From: Akebia trifoliata
Taxonomy: Eukaryota > Streptophyta > Magnoliopsida > Ranunculales > Lardizabalaceae
Direction: 5' to 3'
DNA: 64,000 nucleotides
Assembly (NCBI GenBank): GCA_017979445.1
Contig: CM030705.1
Span: 12,066,679 to 12,130,678 of the forward strand
Under the pieces are notes generated by a model, which worked only from the letters and a program-made list of their open reading frames with translations, did not search any database and was not told where the DNA came from. Positions 19,701 to 32,764 of this stretch are shown piece by piece. The position numbers were made by a program, and so were the translations under genes. Within the stretch, counting starts at the first letter, position 1. Every line of letters begins with the position of its first letter.

Positions 19701-20955
19701 ATCATGAATTTGTTAGACCTTTAATTATCTCACAGCCTAAAGGGTCCCAAAGCCATGCTTTCTTCATCTTTGGGTACAAAAGAAATTCCTTTAATCTTCT
19801 AGAGCCTCACTTCTTCTTATTATTATTATTTTTTTAATTTCTTCCTCCAAACTTACAAGCATTTGAACTGTGAAAGCCTAGGATTCGGCTTCCCAACTCA
19901 ATACTTCAAATCTCCATTTGCGAGTGTAAATGATTACAAATTGATTCTACAACCTGTGCAATGATAATGCAATGTACACAATCAATATGCAAGTGAAACA
20001 TAAAATTAAGAAAAACGATTGATGAATTATCTAAGAAACTTGTAAGTAACTTGGGCACGAGCACTTGAAAATTTCAGATCAAGATCTTACACATGAATCT
20101 CGAGGCAAATGATAGATTTCTGCTCCCACAATGATCTTTCTTGTTGCAGTTTTGTTTATGGGTTTTCTTGTTCATGCTTATAATTATATACTTGAGTTAT
20201 TGAAAAAGAAGAATCAGATCTTTTATGATTGAAAAATAAATTTTCTCATTTTTAAGGAAGTTTTTCAACTAAAAAATTTCTAATAAATTCAACTAGGCAT
20301 GATTCTAATAAAATAAGTTCTTCATCTTTTTGCCTGATCAACTAGGGCATGATTCTTGAGTTTGGGTCTGGACCAATATTCTAGACCCATTACATGTCAT
20401 TTTTTTATAATATTTTTTAGGTATTTGAACCCTCATTAATGAGTATTACTTGGGAGTTGGGCCCTTAGGGGCCTTGCCATTTTGACTTTGGTGAATGTTG
20501 GAAGGTATGGTTGTCTTGTTTGTTCGTTTGTGGGGTTATGTAGAGGGTCCCAATAAAGCTTGTAATTTAATACTGTAAACCCAATGCCGCAGCTCCTTAG
20601 GGTGTCAGTTTGGATTCATAAAATAATAAGTTTATTTTCACCTCTATTTTTTATTTTTTAACTAAGATGAAGATTTTATCTCTATTTTGATGAAAAAAAG
20701 ATATTATACACTGTCAAATGATTTAAGGTGCATGGATTTTTTTCAATATTTTTGTAAATTTAAAAAATCAATTCAAACTCAACTCGAATATATTAGAGGC
20801 GAACTTGGGCTAATCTAGCTTTAACCCAAGAGAGTTTAAGATTGGTCTAAGGAACAATTGAGCTCTTTAGGACTAGGTTAAGACTCATCCAAGTCTGAGT
20901 TGAACCTGTCTTTGCAGCCCTATTAAATAATATTAAGGATTTTTTTTTAAGAAAA
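16791..20955. other. Gene-free AT-rich spacer
   Basis: No ORF here has recognisable content. An 18-A run lies at 18528-18545, and a foldback lies at 19013-19125 (listed separately). Stretches near 20760-20930 resemble the end of a decayed element but have no readable boundaries. Confidence 0.6.
19013..19125. mobile_element. Foldback element, family 3 copy 1 (worn)
   Basis: Arms contain TATGGCAAGGGCATATAA and TCTGTGCTCTTGCCATGCC around a core with CTTGTGTATCCCGAAGAAAAAGATTTATG. The same arrangement with perfect arms occurs at 42838-42926. Confidence 0.6.
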
Positions 20956-21573
20956 AATTACTTAAAGGACCCTTGGGAAAGGGTTTATTTATAAATACTG
21001 CCTAAGTTTTGCACGGTGGCTTAACATGACATTTAGTAAATTTTTTCTTTCTAAATAATCCCCTGTACTGTCAAGTTCACAAATTTTACTATTAGACTCG
21101 ACGCTTTTTTATTTTGTGCCGATTTCAAAAAATTTACTGTTGAACTCATCACCATTTATTGTAGTTCACCACTTTTTTTAATAAAAAGTGGTGAATTGGT
21201 AAAACCCACCCATTTTCGAGTTTTTTAGACTGAAATACATGGAACGATCGATTAAAAACTTGAGATAATGACTTGTTTTGATGATTTCAACCCAAAAGAA
21301 CCATTTTTGATCAATTTTCATCCAAAAATTAAAAAAAAAAAAAAAAAAAAAGTAAAAACACCATAGTTTTTTACATACATCTTCAAAATATTTGAAAAAA
21401 TCCTTGAAAATGACTTTTTTTTTTCTTAAATCATTTCTGACGGAATGGAATCTCCGAAACTCGATTGGGATGTCAAAAATACAAAAAATTTACTAAATGT
21501 CCTACAAAGCAACCGTTGAAAACTTAGGGACTATTTAGAAAGATATGCTTCTGCAAGGGTCCCTTAAATAATC
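20956..21573. mobile_element. Foldback element of about 620 bp with arms of about 100 bp
   Basis: The left arm (AATTACTTAAAGGACCCTTG .. CTAAGTTTTGCACGG .. GACATTTAGTAAATTTTTT) is the complement, with scattered mismatches, of the right arm (AAAAAATTTACTAAATGTCC .. CCGTTGAAAACTTAGGGACT .. CAAGGGTCCCTTAAATAATC). No coding sequence lies between the arms. A non-autonomous DNA transposon is the likeliest identity; the target duplication was not resolved. Confidence 0.75.
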
Positions 21574-21780
21574 CCCCCCTCACCATTTTTTTATTATCAA
21601 CATACACTCAATGGGAAGTCGTAGTTCCATTATAGCAACCATATCTTGACGAGAGCTCATTTGCCGACAAATCATTTTGAAGGAGAAACTCGACAACTTG
21701 TACACTACCAATACACTATAAATATAAATGTTGTATGATAGAATCCCATTATGGTATTTGAGTAGTTGATATTTGAAGGC

Positions 21781-22057
21781 ATAGTTATAAAACTCATCAG
21801 GTTGATTGGATTTCAAGTGACTCGGCCCCAAGTTTCGATGGGTCTAGCTCATGGAGACAACTTTGCCAAGTCAACTAGAAAATCAAGTTGGGTAAAAAAT
21901 TGACTGAGTTATGTTACTATATTTAATATTTTTGTAGAGACCAAAAAAATGTTATAAATTCAAATTTTTTTTTTTACTTGACTCATCCAATTCAATTCAC
22001 TAGGCATTGACTTGATTCGACTCATGGGACAATCGAGTCGAGTTTTAGAAGTATGAT
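21781..22057. mobile_element. Foldback element ending ATAGTTATAAAACTC
   Basis: The left end ATAGTTATAAAACTC and right end GAGTTTTAGAAGTATGAT are complementary with mismatches. The interior is rich in GACTCG/CGAGTC motifs. It resembles the nested element at 40053-40280 and a worn stretch at 32541-32700. From 22058 to the RLK stop at 22431 I see only 3'UTR-like or spacer sequence. Confidence 0.55.
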
Positions 22058-22430
22058 TGAAACCACATATTAGATAAATGGCCTTGAATGAATTCTATTA
22101 CTTCAATATGGGAATCAAAAGAAAAGGTGTTTTATTTAAAGAAATCAGTTAAAAGAAGGAATGGGTTAAGTTTAAACAGTGCCTCATGAACAAGAATGAA
22201 GGCTGGCTCTCATATGGTGCATTGAGCCGTGACAGGCCCGAGCTCTCGTAAATCTTGGCCCAGCCCTAATTTAATGAGTTTGAGAATTATGAGTCCGACC
22301 CTACTTTGCAGGTTCAAGATCAAGGCCCCAATCCTTATTTTTTCAATCGCCCGGGCCAATTGAAGGCCCTACTGCAAGGCCTATTTTCATCCTAGGCACT
22401 TAAAACTTAAATGTAAAAAATCTTAGTGCA

Positions 22431-25152
22431 TTATCTTTCCTCCCCAATTATCCCTGACCCATTAGTTGAAAACGAATCGTCGGCAAATGATCGTTCAAGT
22501 GAGCCGTCGTTATCTTCTTCGGAATCAATAATCCTTATATCTTCAACCTTTCTCACCACCTCCTCCATATCGGGCCGCTTCTCTGGTGACTTATCGCAAC
22601 ATTTTAGTGCAATTTGTAGTAATCTCAGCATTCCATCAGCTGCATTTCTTTGCTTACAAAACTCTAAGTCAAAAATCTCGGCTGTCCACTCTTCTCTAAC
22701 CGCTCTATGAACCCAACTGCATAAATCCACACCGTTGATGCCTTGGGGAGCTGAATAAGTAGAAAGTCTACCTGTTAGGAGCTCTAGGAGAAGTGAACCA
22801 TAGCTCCACACATCCGATTTCTTTGAGATTTTCTTGGCATGTTGATATTCCGGAGACTTGTATGAAATCATCCGTTGGGCTACAATGGGAAGGGAAATCA
22901 ATGAAGCGAAACCATAATCCGAAACAAGTGGAACTTCATTTGCATCAAGAAGAACATTTGAAGATTTTAAGTTCCCATGGATGATGGTGGTCTGTGACTT
23001 GGTACTAACATGTAGGAAGTTCATGGCCCGAGCAATGCCTTGAGCAACTAATAACCTTGAATTCCAATTGAATGGAATCCGATTCTTCCCTCTCCCTCCT
23101 GCTTTTAACATTAATTAGTATTGGTGAATGTGTTCAATAAATTCATATTGAAATCATGGGTTACCCATCAAATGGGTGCAATGTGAAAAAATGAAACAAC
23201 AAAGAAAATTAAAATGGCACACAAAACACAAGGATTTACATGATTCAGCAGTATGCTTAGGTCCACGGATCAGATCAAAAACCTATCCACTATTTCTTTT
23301 AAGTTTTACACTCATAGAGTTGTTTAGAAAAAAACAGGAGTAGAGAAAACTTGGCATTGTCCCCAAAAACAAAACCCTTAGGAAAATATTACATAATTGC
23401 CCTTTTCATAACTATAAAAAATTTGATCCTGGTCGGGGCCCCCCCTCATCCCCCCACCTCAACATACCTCTAACAGAATACAAAACGTGCAAAGATTGAA
23501 TTGGTGGACAATGGATATTTTCATCTTTTATCATGCAAAAAATTAAAAATCCCATTGTTTTTTGAAAGACAAAATCCCATTGTTCTAATCATCCCTAACA
23601 GGACGATTTTAGCATTAACGTTATCTCCTAATCGAGTTTCACCCATCAATGGCCAACACCTCTTGCAAATACACCACATTAATAGGAAACCTTAGGCAAA
23701 AAATTTTCCATTTTCACCAAATAATCGATTTAGAGACCCCAAAAGCACTTCTCTCCATACTATCACCAAATGGTAGATTTTGCAACTGTGTCCTTATAGA
23801 AGTGATTTGACAAGAGCACTCCTATTAAAAGCAGAGCTCCATGGAATGAGACCTTAGTTTTATCGATTAAAATACCTCATATGCATCCATGCTTGATTGG
23901 TGTTATAGATTTAAAAACTAGTAATTTTTCAGTAAGAGGAGGAAAAGAAATCAGAAAACTCACCATGAATACGGTTGAAAAGGTTCCCGTTTTGCGCAAA
24001 TTTGTATACTAAAAACTTCTCATTTATCGAATAGTAATAAGCAATAAGTGGCAACACATTTGGATGTTTCAATTCGGCCATCGCCCTCATCTGCTTCATG
24101 AATTCCTCCTCACTTAAAGGTTTCAAGTCCCTCAATCGCTTAACGACAACATCTAGTCCGTTTTCCAACATAGCCTTATAAGTATTCCCGAAATTCCCTT
24201 TCCCCAATCCCTCGGCCGCAGCTTTCAAAAGATCGTTAAGTTCGATACCTCCTTCTCCATCCATGAATGTGAGCTTCCTTCTCTCTTCCACTCCAACTTC
24301 TCTTCCTTCTTCACTCTCCATCCTTTTCTTTTGTACTTCAATTCTTTCCTTCTCCTTCATCTCTTTCTTGATCTTAAACTCCTTGTATCGACGAATGAAG
24401 AACAGCAATACAAGTGCTAGTACAACAACACTTATCAATACAAAAATTGCAATCAAAGTAGCCTTTGTAAAAAAATTCTTCTTTATTATATCTGCTGCTT
24501 TAAGGGATACGTTAGTAGTACCATCACAAGTGATCGGAGAAGGCAAGCCACATAAACCCGAATTACCAAAATACGAAGAAAAGTTAAATGATTGGAGAAC
24601 TTCTGTTTGCGGAATCTTACCCGAAAGATTATTGTTAGACACATTGAAAATTCTCAAGCTCGCTTGACTAAACTGTGGGATTGGACCTTTTAATTTGTTA
24701 CCTTGAAGTTGTAACGATTCCAAGCTATCTAGACCCAATAACGAGCTCGAGATAGGGCCATCGAACATATTGTTCGATAGATCGACATGAGCTAGTTTTC
24801 TATTTGATGTGAAATCCATTACATTTCCTGAGATTCTATTGTTCTTGAAGCTTATGGTAGACAATTCGGTGAGGTTGACTAATGCATACACGTTGAACTT
24901 ACCGATGAGTCCTATACCTTCTAACGATATACCCGTTACTCGACCATTATGGCATTGAATGCCATACCACCTTGGATGGCTATTCATGTAGCATTGAAGG
25001 CCAGTCCAATTCTTGTCAAGTAAAGGGTGGTTGAATTTGACCTTGAGAGCATAAAGAGCGTCTCGTTCCGACCCATTGTACCCAGTCGGAGTATCGTCTT
25101 GGGCGATCGAATGGATGAGAAATAGAAGAAGAAATACGATAATAGACCCCAT
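22431..25152 (-). CDS. LRR receptor-like kinase, subfamily III, atypical catalytic loop (618 aa)
   Basis: Plasma-membrane receptor-like kinase. Exon 1 is 23964-25152 and exon 2 is 22431-23098; the 865-bp intron is GT-AG and splits a Gly codon inside the kinase domain, giving IHG-GRGK. A signal peptide covers residues 1-18. LRRs span about 70-185, and one membrane helix lies at 231-253, followed by a basic, highly charged juxtamembrane stretch. The kinase domain has LGKGNFG at 316-322, Lys338 in VVVKRL, and EEEFMKQM. The catalytic loop reads HGNLKSSN (His437, Asn439), so the HRD Asp is replaced. DYG at 457-459 replaces DFG and SPE replaces APE. HGN is usual in LRR-III kinases such as pollen receptor kinases and related plasma-membrane RLKs, many of which are weak or inactive. 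Ligand and partner are unknown. No truncation is seen. Confidence 0.95.
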
Positions 25153-25424
25153 TGTGTATAGGCAAGAGAAAGGCTATGTGGGCTTATTTGTAAGAAATTT
25201 ATTGAAGAAGAATTGTGGTTTGTTGATCGATATAACCATGGGGATTCTAATAACAGTTAGAAATTGTCTTTGTTTTGAAGAGGAAAACAAGGAGGTTTGT
25301 AAACTGTTTGTATGGATTTTTGTGATGAGAATCCAAGGAGAGATCTTTTGATTTTGTTTCATTTGGTTATCTAATTTTACAGCTAACCATGATTGTGTTT
25401 TGTATAATATAAGAAGTTGTTTGA

Positions 25425-25433
25425 CTTTTTATA
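25425..25433 (-). promoter_or_regulatory. Possible TATA box of the LRR receptor-like kinase
   Basis: On the minus strand the sequence reads TATAAAAAG, about 275 bases before the start codon. The position would give a 5'UTR of about 240 nt. The spacer is AT-rich, so chance occurrence is possible. Confidence 0.4.
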
Positions 25434-25589
25434 TTTTAAATTTAAATTATGAAGTCGGGGTCATTCTTTGGTGAATCAGGATAGTTGATGGTAGAATGAA
25501 CGGCTGAGATGATTTGATTTGATTCGATGTGAGAGTTGAAATACAGTAGATGATTTGAGTTCGGATAATAATGGATGGTGTCTTCTTGT

Positions 25590-25833
25590 AAGCAATTTTG
25601 GATTCAATAAGCGGTGAAAGTCTGTAGGTTGTGAGTTCAATACCTAATATGAGCAGTATTTCCTAGGGCCTCCCGCGAGAGCGCACCCTAACTTACCCGA
25701 TGTGTGCAGAGTGTGGGCATTGCACTTTCTTGGGGAGGGACCCATATGCCTTGGCTCTGGCCTAGCTCTTCTGGACCCCCTGACGACAACCCAGTTATAT
25801 TAATAAATAAATTTTAAAAAAAAATGTGACAAC
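25590..25833 (+). mobile_element. SINE fragment, family S1 (5' end worn)
   Basis: The B-box-like GAGTTCAATACC (25633-25644) and the following TTTCCTAGGGCCTCCCGCGAG..GCACCC..ACTTACCCGATGTGTGC align by eye with the full SINE at 28567-28827. It ends in an AT-rich tail next to a half MITE. Confidence 0.65.
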
Positions 25834-25842
25834 ATTTTTGTT

Positions 25843-25891
25843 ATGAATTGGGATGGCATTAGCAAAAGTTGGTGTGGCAATAGAATCTCTC
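25843..25891. mobile_element. Foldback MITE, family 1, right half only
   Basis: Contains TGAATTGGGATGGCATTAGC and TGGTGTGGCAATAGAATCTC, the right arm of the family; the left arm is absent. The SINE fragment ending at about 25833 lies immediately to the left. From 25892 to 26382 I see only spacer. Confidence 0.75.
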
Positions 25892-26382
25892 TTTTTCAAA
25901 ATATAAATTCATGCACCTTTCAAATCCATTTAGTCATTTGAATCTAGTTTTTATCAAATAAGCCTCCAATCTCCCACTTAGTTAAAAATGATTTAAGACA
26001 AAAAAAAAAAATGTTTATATATATTGAATCATTATGTAGAAAAGGGGGTAAATTCCATGTCAAGGTTCATCAAATATAGTCAAATTCTGTTAAATTCGAC
26101 AAATGTCAAATTTACCCTTTTCTTTACGCAATGAATAAATAATAAGAGTGGGAGGCTTTAAAATTTTCATCGTCCTACGTCAAGTAGTTTTTCTGCAGGA
26201 CCTTGTAGTATGGTCAAGTTTAACCACCATTTTTTTTCATATTGAGTGTCACATGGCATAGAAGGGGATATAGAATTGCATAAAGTACTCAACTTAAGGG
26301 AGGAACAAAGATTAATTCATCCACCCAAAAAATGCAACATCACACTTTTTAAAGCCCATCCACTCCATTTTGATATTTGAAG

Positions 26383-27215
26383 TAGAAGTGTCAATGGGAT
26401 GGTTCCACATGTACCCAGAATCGGAACCTAAATAATTTTTTGATTCGTAATTGTATTAATTTCGGTTATGGATATGATATCTTTGGAACCTGACCCAACA
26501 AGGGTGGAGCCAAGAGTTTGACCACATGGGGACAACTAAGAGGGGGAGGGGGAGGGGGAGGGGGAAGGATCTTTGTAGGGGTAATAATGGTGGATTTTTT
26601 TATCTGCCACTGCTATCTGCTCTTGAGACCTGGCCTTACAAATACCTGATATCCATATCCATATCAAAACTCGAGTACCCAATACAATAGACAATATATA
26701 TTTTTGAATGAAAAAAATGAAAGATAAATATTCGATAAAATAGACAATTATTTATAAATGAAATCGACAATTAACCTTTAATTCATCAGGTGAGACTTAA
26801 AATCAACGAAGAATTTTTCTGGCAAATCAAACTTTTGAGAATAAAATCTTAGAAAATTGTGATACAGACCATTTATTTGTTGTTAAAATTGTATAATAAG
26901 TGACAAACAAATGAATGTTCACATATTTTTTATATTTTAATTTTAATTCAAGTACATTCACTTCAAGATATCTATTTGTCAGTATGTAATTAAATTATTA
27001 AATTACTAATTGTATTAAAACTATTATTTGAATTAAATAAATTTACCCATCAAATACCTGTCGGGTATCCAAATGAGACCCGATTCTTATTGGATCCTTA
27101 AAATAGCTACCCATATAATCGGACCCAAAAATATTCAGGTCCATAACAGGATACCCAAAACTGTCTAATCGGTTTCGGGTACATCAGATAACATGGGTAT
27201 CCATTGACACCCTTA
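26383..27215. mobile_element. hAT-like non-autonomous element, 833 bp, with 8-bp duplication
   Basis: The termini TAGAAGTGTCAATGGG and CCATTGACACCCTTA are inverted repeats. Flanks ATTTGAAG (26375-26382) and ATTTGATG (27216-27223) form an 8-bp duplication with one mismatch, the size made by hAT transposases. The interior has no transposase ORF and is rich in phrases such as GGTATCC and GGGTACC. The same termini occur at 35163-35683 and 39562-40443. Confidence 0.8.
26542..26564 (+). other. G-quadruplex-prone tract
   Basis: Four runs of five G separated by single A bases, at 26542-26546, 26548-26552, 26554-26558 and 26560-26564, inside the hAT-like element. The pattern fits the general G4 rule with one-base loops. 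Confidence 0.8.
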
Positions 27216-28552
27216 ATTTGATGATTAGTAGTGACTTGTAGACGGTAGGCTTGTAGCCAAATTGTACAAGATTTCCATAACGAGCTTGAAATCCATACCT
27301 GGGCCTATTCTTGAAGCCCAAAATTAAGAAACCCTCATTACCATATCGAGAAAATTCTGATGAATGAATGCCACGTGTTTTTTTTTTTTTTGTTTGGTTA
27401 ATTGGTCAAAATTTGATCAACTCATACCCATCTTAGTGAAAAATCATCAAGAATTACCATGGAGGGCCCACATGATTACTCGAGATGATCAACAACCCGA
27501 TGTTGGATCCTTTATAAGAGCCACATGGGTAGTAAAGCATCTCCAACCCACATTTTGCCAATTTGACGACGAATGTCACCTTCAAAATATTTGAACTCCA
27601 ACCAATCCCTTCTTTAAATCGTTATTCATTCACTTATTAAAAAAACAAAACTATTTAGATGGAGATAAGTAAGGGACAAAAATGATATTTAAAATATGCT
27701 CCAAACTTTTTGTTGGAGTAAGGTCAGGAGATCTCCCACTCTATGTTTGGTGTGTCTATGACATACCTGCCTCAAACAATATTTGAGGCTTCTCTGTTCG
27801 ACGAACAAGTGAGATGGGAGAATATTCCTAGGGATTCCCAAGTGAAGCAAATCCTTAGAAAACATGTATTGATCTCTAGGAAATCAAATTTCTCTTCCAT
27901 CTATGTCGCTTGTTCAATGCTATTTTTGGAAGATAGTCGAAGTCAACAAAACAAAACAAGAAAAAAAATCTGATAATCAATGTACAATCAATTAATTCAA
28001 AATCTGAAATCGCATATATCTGAATTGAATGAAAAACGATGATCCAACAATGTATTATTTATCTTTGTAAACCCAATAACCTAAAAATGGTAGAACAAAA
28101 CGGTAGGTAGCACTACCCACTCTTTGTGTACCATCAAACTGATGGGAGCCAAATCAGCGTGTACAAAAGAGGGGGACGGTTACCCAATATTTGTTGTGAA
28201 CGCTCCCATTCTTCCATAAGTCGTGCTGGAATAACATTGAAATCGACATCATTTGGGACATTGGTGTGCACAGAACCATAGATGCTTCTCACTTGTATCT
28301 CGATGAAAAGCATCTACTAGACACAACCACGTCAACAATGTCCCGAACGATGTCAATTGCAATGTTACTTCAGCATTTTCCTTCTTCCACCCATCAAAGA
28401 AGTAGGAGAGTGTGTAGATAACAATCCCTAGACAATGGATGAACCACTCTAGATTGCCTTTTTTTGTAAGTTTCCAAGCTAACCCTTGAAATCTAAGGCA
28501 ATGCATCAACCCCACATCAAAATTAGAGGCATGTGTGTAGGACCGACTGATA
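27216..28552. other. Gene-free spacer
   Basis: Several ORFs of 60-105 codons occur but none has a recognisable domain. A worn inverted copy of the family 3 foldback core (ACAGAACCATAGATGCTTCT..TTGTATCTCGATGAAAAGCAT) lies near 28265-28315. Confidence 0.55.
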
Positions 28553-28566
28553 GGAGGTTTTCTCAA

Positions 28567-28827
28567 CCCTGAGGGGTTGGCTCATTGGCAATTTCGAAAG
28601 ATAAGCAGTTAATGTTAGTAGGTCATGAGTTTGATACCCAATATGACTATTAATTCCTCAGGGCCACCTGCGAGGATGCACCTTCACTTACTTGGTGCGT
28701 GTAATGCGCGGGAGTTGCACATGCCCCGGGACTAATCCTTGGACAAAACTATAATATATAAATTGGGCAAAGCCTAGATACATGCCTTGTCTGTCTATAG
28801 GGATATCCGGTTATTAAAAAAAAAATT
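28567..28827 (+). mobile_element. Full-length tRNA-derived SINE, family S1
   Basis: The A box TGGCTCATTGG (28578-28588) and B-box-like GAGTTTGATACC (28627-28638) head a 261-bp element ending GGATATCCGGTTATT plus an A tail. The target duplication GGAGGTTTTCTCAA is exact at 28553-28566 and 28828-28841. Relatives lie at 25590, 29243 and, inverted, at 42149. Confidence 0.88.
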
Positions 28828-29242
28828 GGAGGTTTTCTCAATAATCAAAGCTCTTTTATTACTTAATTAAATCAAATACGTGCATAGTCCATGATTTGTG
28901 AAAAATCTCCAATACGAGATTCGATAAATCAAGGAGGCCGACATGAGAAGGCACTTTTGAATTTTAGAATTCTCAATCCATGGCAATTTGAAGGCGACCA
29001 ACTAATCAATTAGTACAAGAGAATATTAATGATGATAATCAAATAAATCAAACTACTCCTAAACAATGAGTATGTATGAAGTACAAAGTACCCCCACATG
29101 TGCCGCTTAAGTGCCTGTGCACTAAAGCTTGCACCCATAAGCTTGATGCTACACTTAATCGAGTCAAATCAACTCCAAGTGTCTTTCAAGTCAAACTTTA
29201 TATCTCAACTCAAGTCTCTATGAAGCAGCAAGCCATTTCTAC

Positions 29243-29393
29243 TGGTGTGTATGTGTGTGATGTGCGGGCATTGCATGTGCCCCAGGACTAATCCTTCAAC
29301 AAGACCATGGTCTATTGACTGGTCAAAACCTAGATATGGGCCTGATTCGTTGTTTACAAGGATACCCGGTTATCAAAAAAAGAAAAAAACTTA
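29243..29393 (+). mobile_element. SINE family S1, 3' fragment
   Basis: Shares GTGCGGGCATTGCATGTGCC, GGACTAATCCTT, AAACCTAGATA and the tail GGATACCCGGTTATCAAAAA with the full SINE at 28567. The promoter half is missing, as expected for a 5'-truncated copy. Confidence 0.75.
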
Positions 29394-32300
29394 CAATCGT
29401 TAAAAATGTAACAACAATGGCATAACCTGATCCCAAATATTTGGAGTTTGTTAAACGAATTATAGTCCTCCATTCCACTATTTTCAGAATCATGAGTTTC
29501 ATCATTGAAAGTTGAATTTATATTTGCTTTCACTATCTTCATACCACTTTTTTAGATCTTACTCTCTCTTTTATGGGATCACCACTTGAATATTTCTTCT
29601 AAAATGGATTCATAATCAACCTTTATTAGATTTATCCAATCCACCTCAACCAATTTTTTCTTTATTGTTTATTGGAATTTTTTTTTCTTTTTGGCTTCTT
29701 TGACTCCTTCCGTTCCTATTTTTATCTTTTTTAATCTTTTCACTCGTCCATCTCTTCATCCTAATTTATATTTAAACTATATTTGTATAAGATTAATTTT
29801 ATCAATGTGTCAACATCTTTTTAATATCGAAACGACAAGAATTTCTCTAGAAAAATATCAAAAAGACACTCTCACACCAAAAATCAAATTCCATTTTTAA
29901 GAACGAAACACACCTCTTGAAACCACATTGGAAAGTTCAATTGAGTTGAAAATTGTCATGTTTCATCGTCACACTCAGTGATGCATGGTCCTCATATGTT
30001 CTTCTGCCTTGATGACCACAACATGTAAAAAAAAAAGAGGTCTCGAGTGTGCTTATTTTATGGTGTTTGGTCCCAAGGATGAAAAATGTACCAAAATTAA
30101 GTATAGTATTTCGAAAGCAGCTTTTCTAGCTCCATTCCTTATCCTTGGACCCAATATATACATGAATTGTCCAAATACTATACCCATAGTAGCATACTTG
30201 GATTATATAATCATTAGGATAAATATTATTAATATAATCAATCAATATTAAATGAATGAATTTATATTCTTAAAAACAATATTTTGTTCTTCATCTTTGA
30301 AATAAAATATTATCAATAAATAATAATATTTAATTAATTATTATGATTTTTTATTGCATTATTGAGTTATGGAAATGTTTCCATATTATATCATGTTAAC
30401 TAGAAATTAAGTAAGTCTTGGAGCTATCTTGTTAGATGATTAATGGAAATATTTTTTTAAAGATGAAGAAAATTTTATACATGCTTTACATTGACATAGT
30501 AAAACATCGGATAGAATCCCTATAGACATAAGTTTATAAACAAAAAGGTTTCAAAAGAGTATGTTGCAGTTTTTTGTTAAGATCGATTTGTATAGGTATC
30601 TACATTAAGTCCATAATTTTTCTATACTAGCTACGGATGAATTAACAACTCAAACTCGAAGAGAATTTGTGGTGTTTATGTCATTTATAGATGATGAGTA
30701 AGAGTAGATTCAAAATCATAACTAAGAAAGGATATTGTTCGGACATGAAATTCTTTCCTTTTAATTTTTGTGCCACAAATTTTTTGCAGGAATTTTCATC
30801 CCAACCCCCATGTTTCTTCATAAGACATGTCGAGATACTCTCAAGTATGGGAAATATGACTTAATGGTAATTGTCTAAATGCTTGAGAAGAATGATTAAA
30901 ATAGGTGATTACATATAACCAAAGCAAAATTCGTCCTTTGATGCAAGAAAGAGGACGTGTGTCGAAAACCCTAACTTAGACAAGAAATACTAGTTCCCAC
31001 AATTCAAAGAATGTTATGTCGTAAGGGTCACTATTAAAAGGAGATATTAAAGGCAATGTATATAGTTCTCTTCTCTTAAAAAAAAAAATTCGATTGAATT
31101 TTAGATTGACTTAATCATCGAAGTATTATCAAAGAAAAAATAGAAAGTGGTGTTGCAATATTTGAGGAGTTGTTATTTGATGTTGAAAGGAGACTTTTGG
31201 AAAACCAAAAATAGATCTAATAAATACATAGAAACTAACTGTCTTCATTTGTATATTAACAAAAAAAAAAATCTCAAAGAATCTATTTTTGTTATTTATG
31301 TTTAATTATATAGAAAATAAATAAAGAAATGTATGGAGATGTTACCAATAAAATTAGTATAAGATAGATAAAGCGAATGAATGCTTTGAAGTACCATGTG
31401 ATTGATGTATATTGATCAGAAGGAAAATCATACTTTATGAAATTGAATAGTGGATTCTCAAGAAATAACATATTTGTGGAATGGATGTATTATCAATGGA
31501 GATGCTGACATGGATGGATGAAAGGTTAGACCATAAAAGACAAATTCATAAATGAGTTATTTGAGAAAATTTATATATGGTTCAAATATATATATATATA
31601 TATACATAAAAGATTAAATAGATTAAGGAATATGCTAAAAGGACTAACAACAATACATAGTAAGAGGGAGCACTTTGTCCGTGGAACGCTCTTAAAAACA
31701 CAAGAGGAAGATCGAAACATGGATGGATGTTGTGGGAGCATGAAAGAATTGCATTGAGTCAGGGATGCTGAGTCGAGGATCGCATATTGGAGTTGTCTAT
31801 TCAAGATCATTGATACAAATGATCCCGAGCATAAATTGATGTATCTCATATCTTCCGAGTGAATTGAGCGACACGTGCAAAATAATTACGAGCACACATG
31901 ACCTCCATGTAGAATGGGCAGTACATGAAATTCAACACCGCACACTGCTATGGTTTTTGGAACCTTACGGTATTTGGCCAACAAGGAGTTAATGTTAATT
32001 AATCCTCACATTTCTTCGATTGAGCTTGCGTGTTGGTAGGTTGCTAACCCTAATTTGTTAGGTATTTATAATAGTTTTCTACTAGGGAAACATTGAATTC
32101 TATTTGTCCTCTTGATTATACATCGTGGATTCATGGACATTTCTCAATCTTTGAAGGAACCACATAAATCTGTGTTGTATTTGCATCTTTGATCTCATTT
32201 ATTTCTAATCTTTGATTATCGTCACTTTCTTTTTTTTTTTTTTCGATCGTCAAGTCATAGACTCAACATTCTCAAGATTGCCATGACCTAGATACTATCC

Positions 32301-32764
32301 AATAAAGCCAATGATTTGGACATCTGTAAATAGGTAACAAGAGAAGGCAAGATACATTTTCCCTACACTTTGATAAATTCAAGATTAACTTAATCCTCAA
32401 AATATTTCCGTGGGTATATAACAACACGATCTAAGATTCTAGACAACATCAACCAAAAGGAATATACCTCGACTACATAATTAATGATGGAGGTCGTGAA
32501 ATTTGATTCAAATTTATAATCCCCCTAATTGAGACTATAGTTTTAAAATTGTTAAGTTGACTAGAAACTCGATTATATTGATTGGTTAAGTTGACTTGAA
32601 ACTCGATTATTTTGATTGGATTTGGGGCCGATGACCCCAAAACTCTATGAAACCAGTTATGAGGGTGAACTCAACAAAGAACTGAGTTGACTCATAGTGT
32701 TGAAAATGTTCCAAGTCAGATATTTTTCATTTTAAAATATAAAAAATTATTTATACATATATAT
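29394..32764. other. Gene-free AT-rich spacer
   Basis: No supported gene. Short ORFs lack known domains. A TA microsatellite lies near 31589-31604. A worn relative of the element at 21781 (TATAGTTTTAAAATTG..AAACTCGATTAT, given twice) lies at 32541-32700. Confidence 0.6.

Noticed and set aside
27364..27973. Two plus-strand ORFs of 76 codons
   Set aside because: No recognisable family, and AT-rich spacer on both sides.
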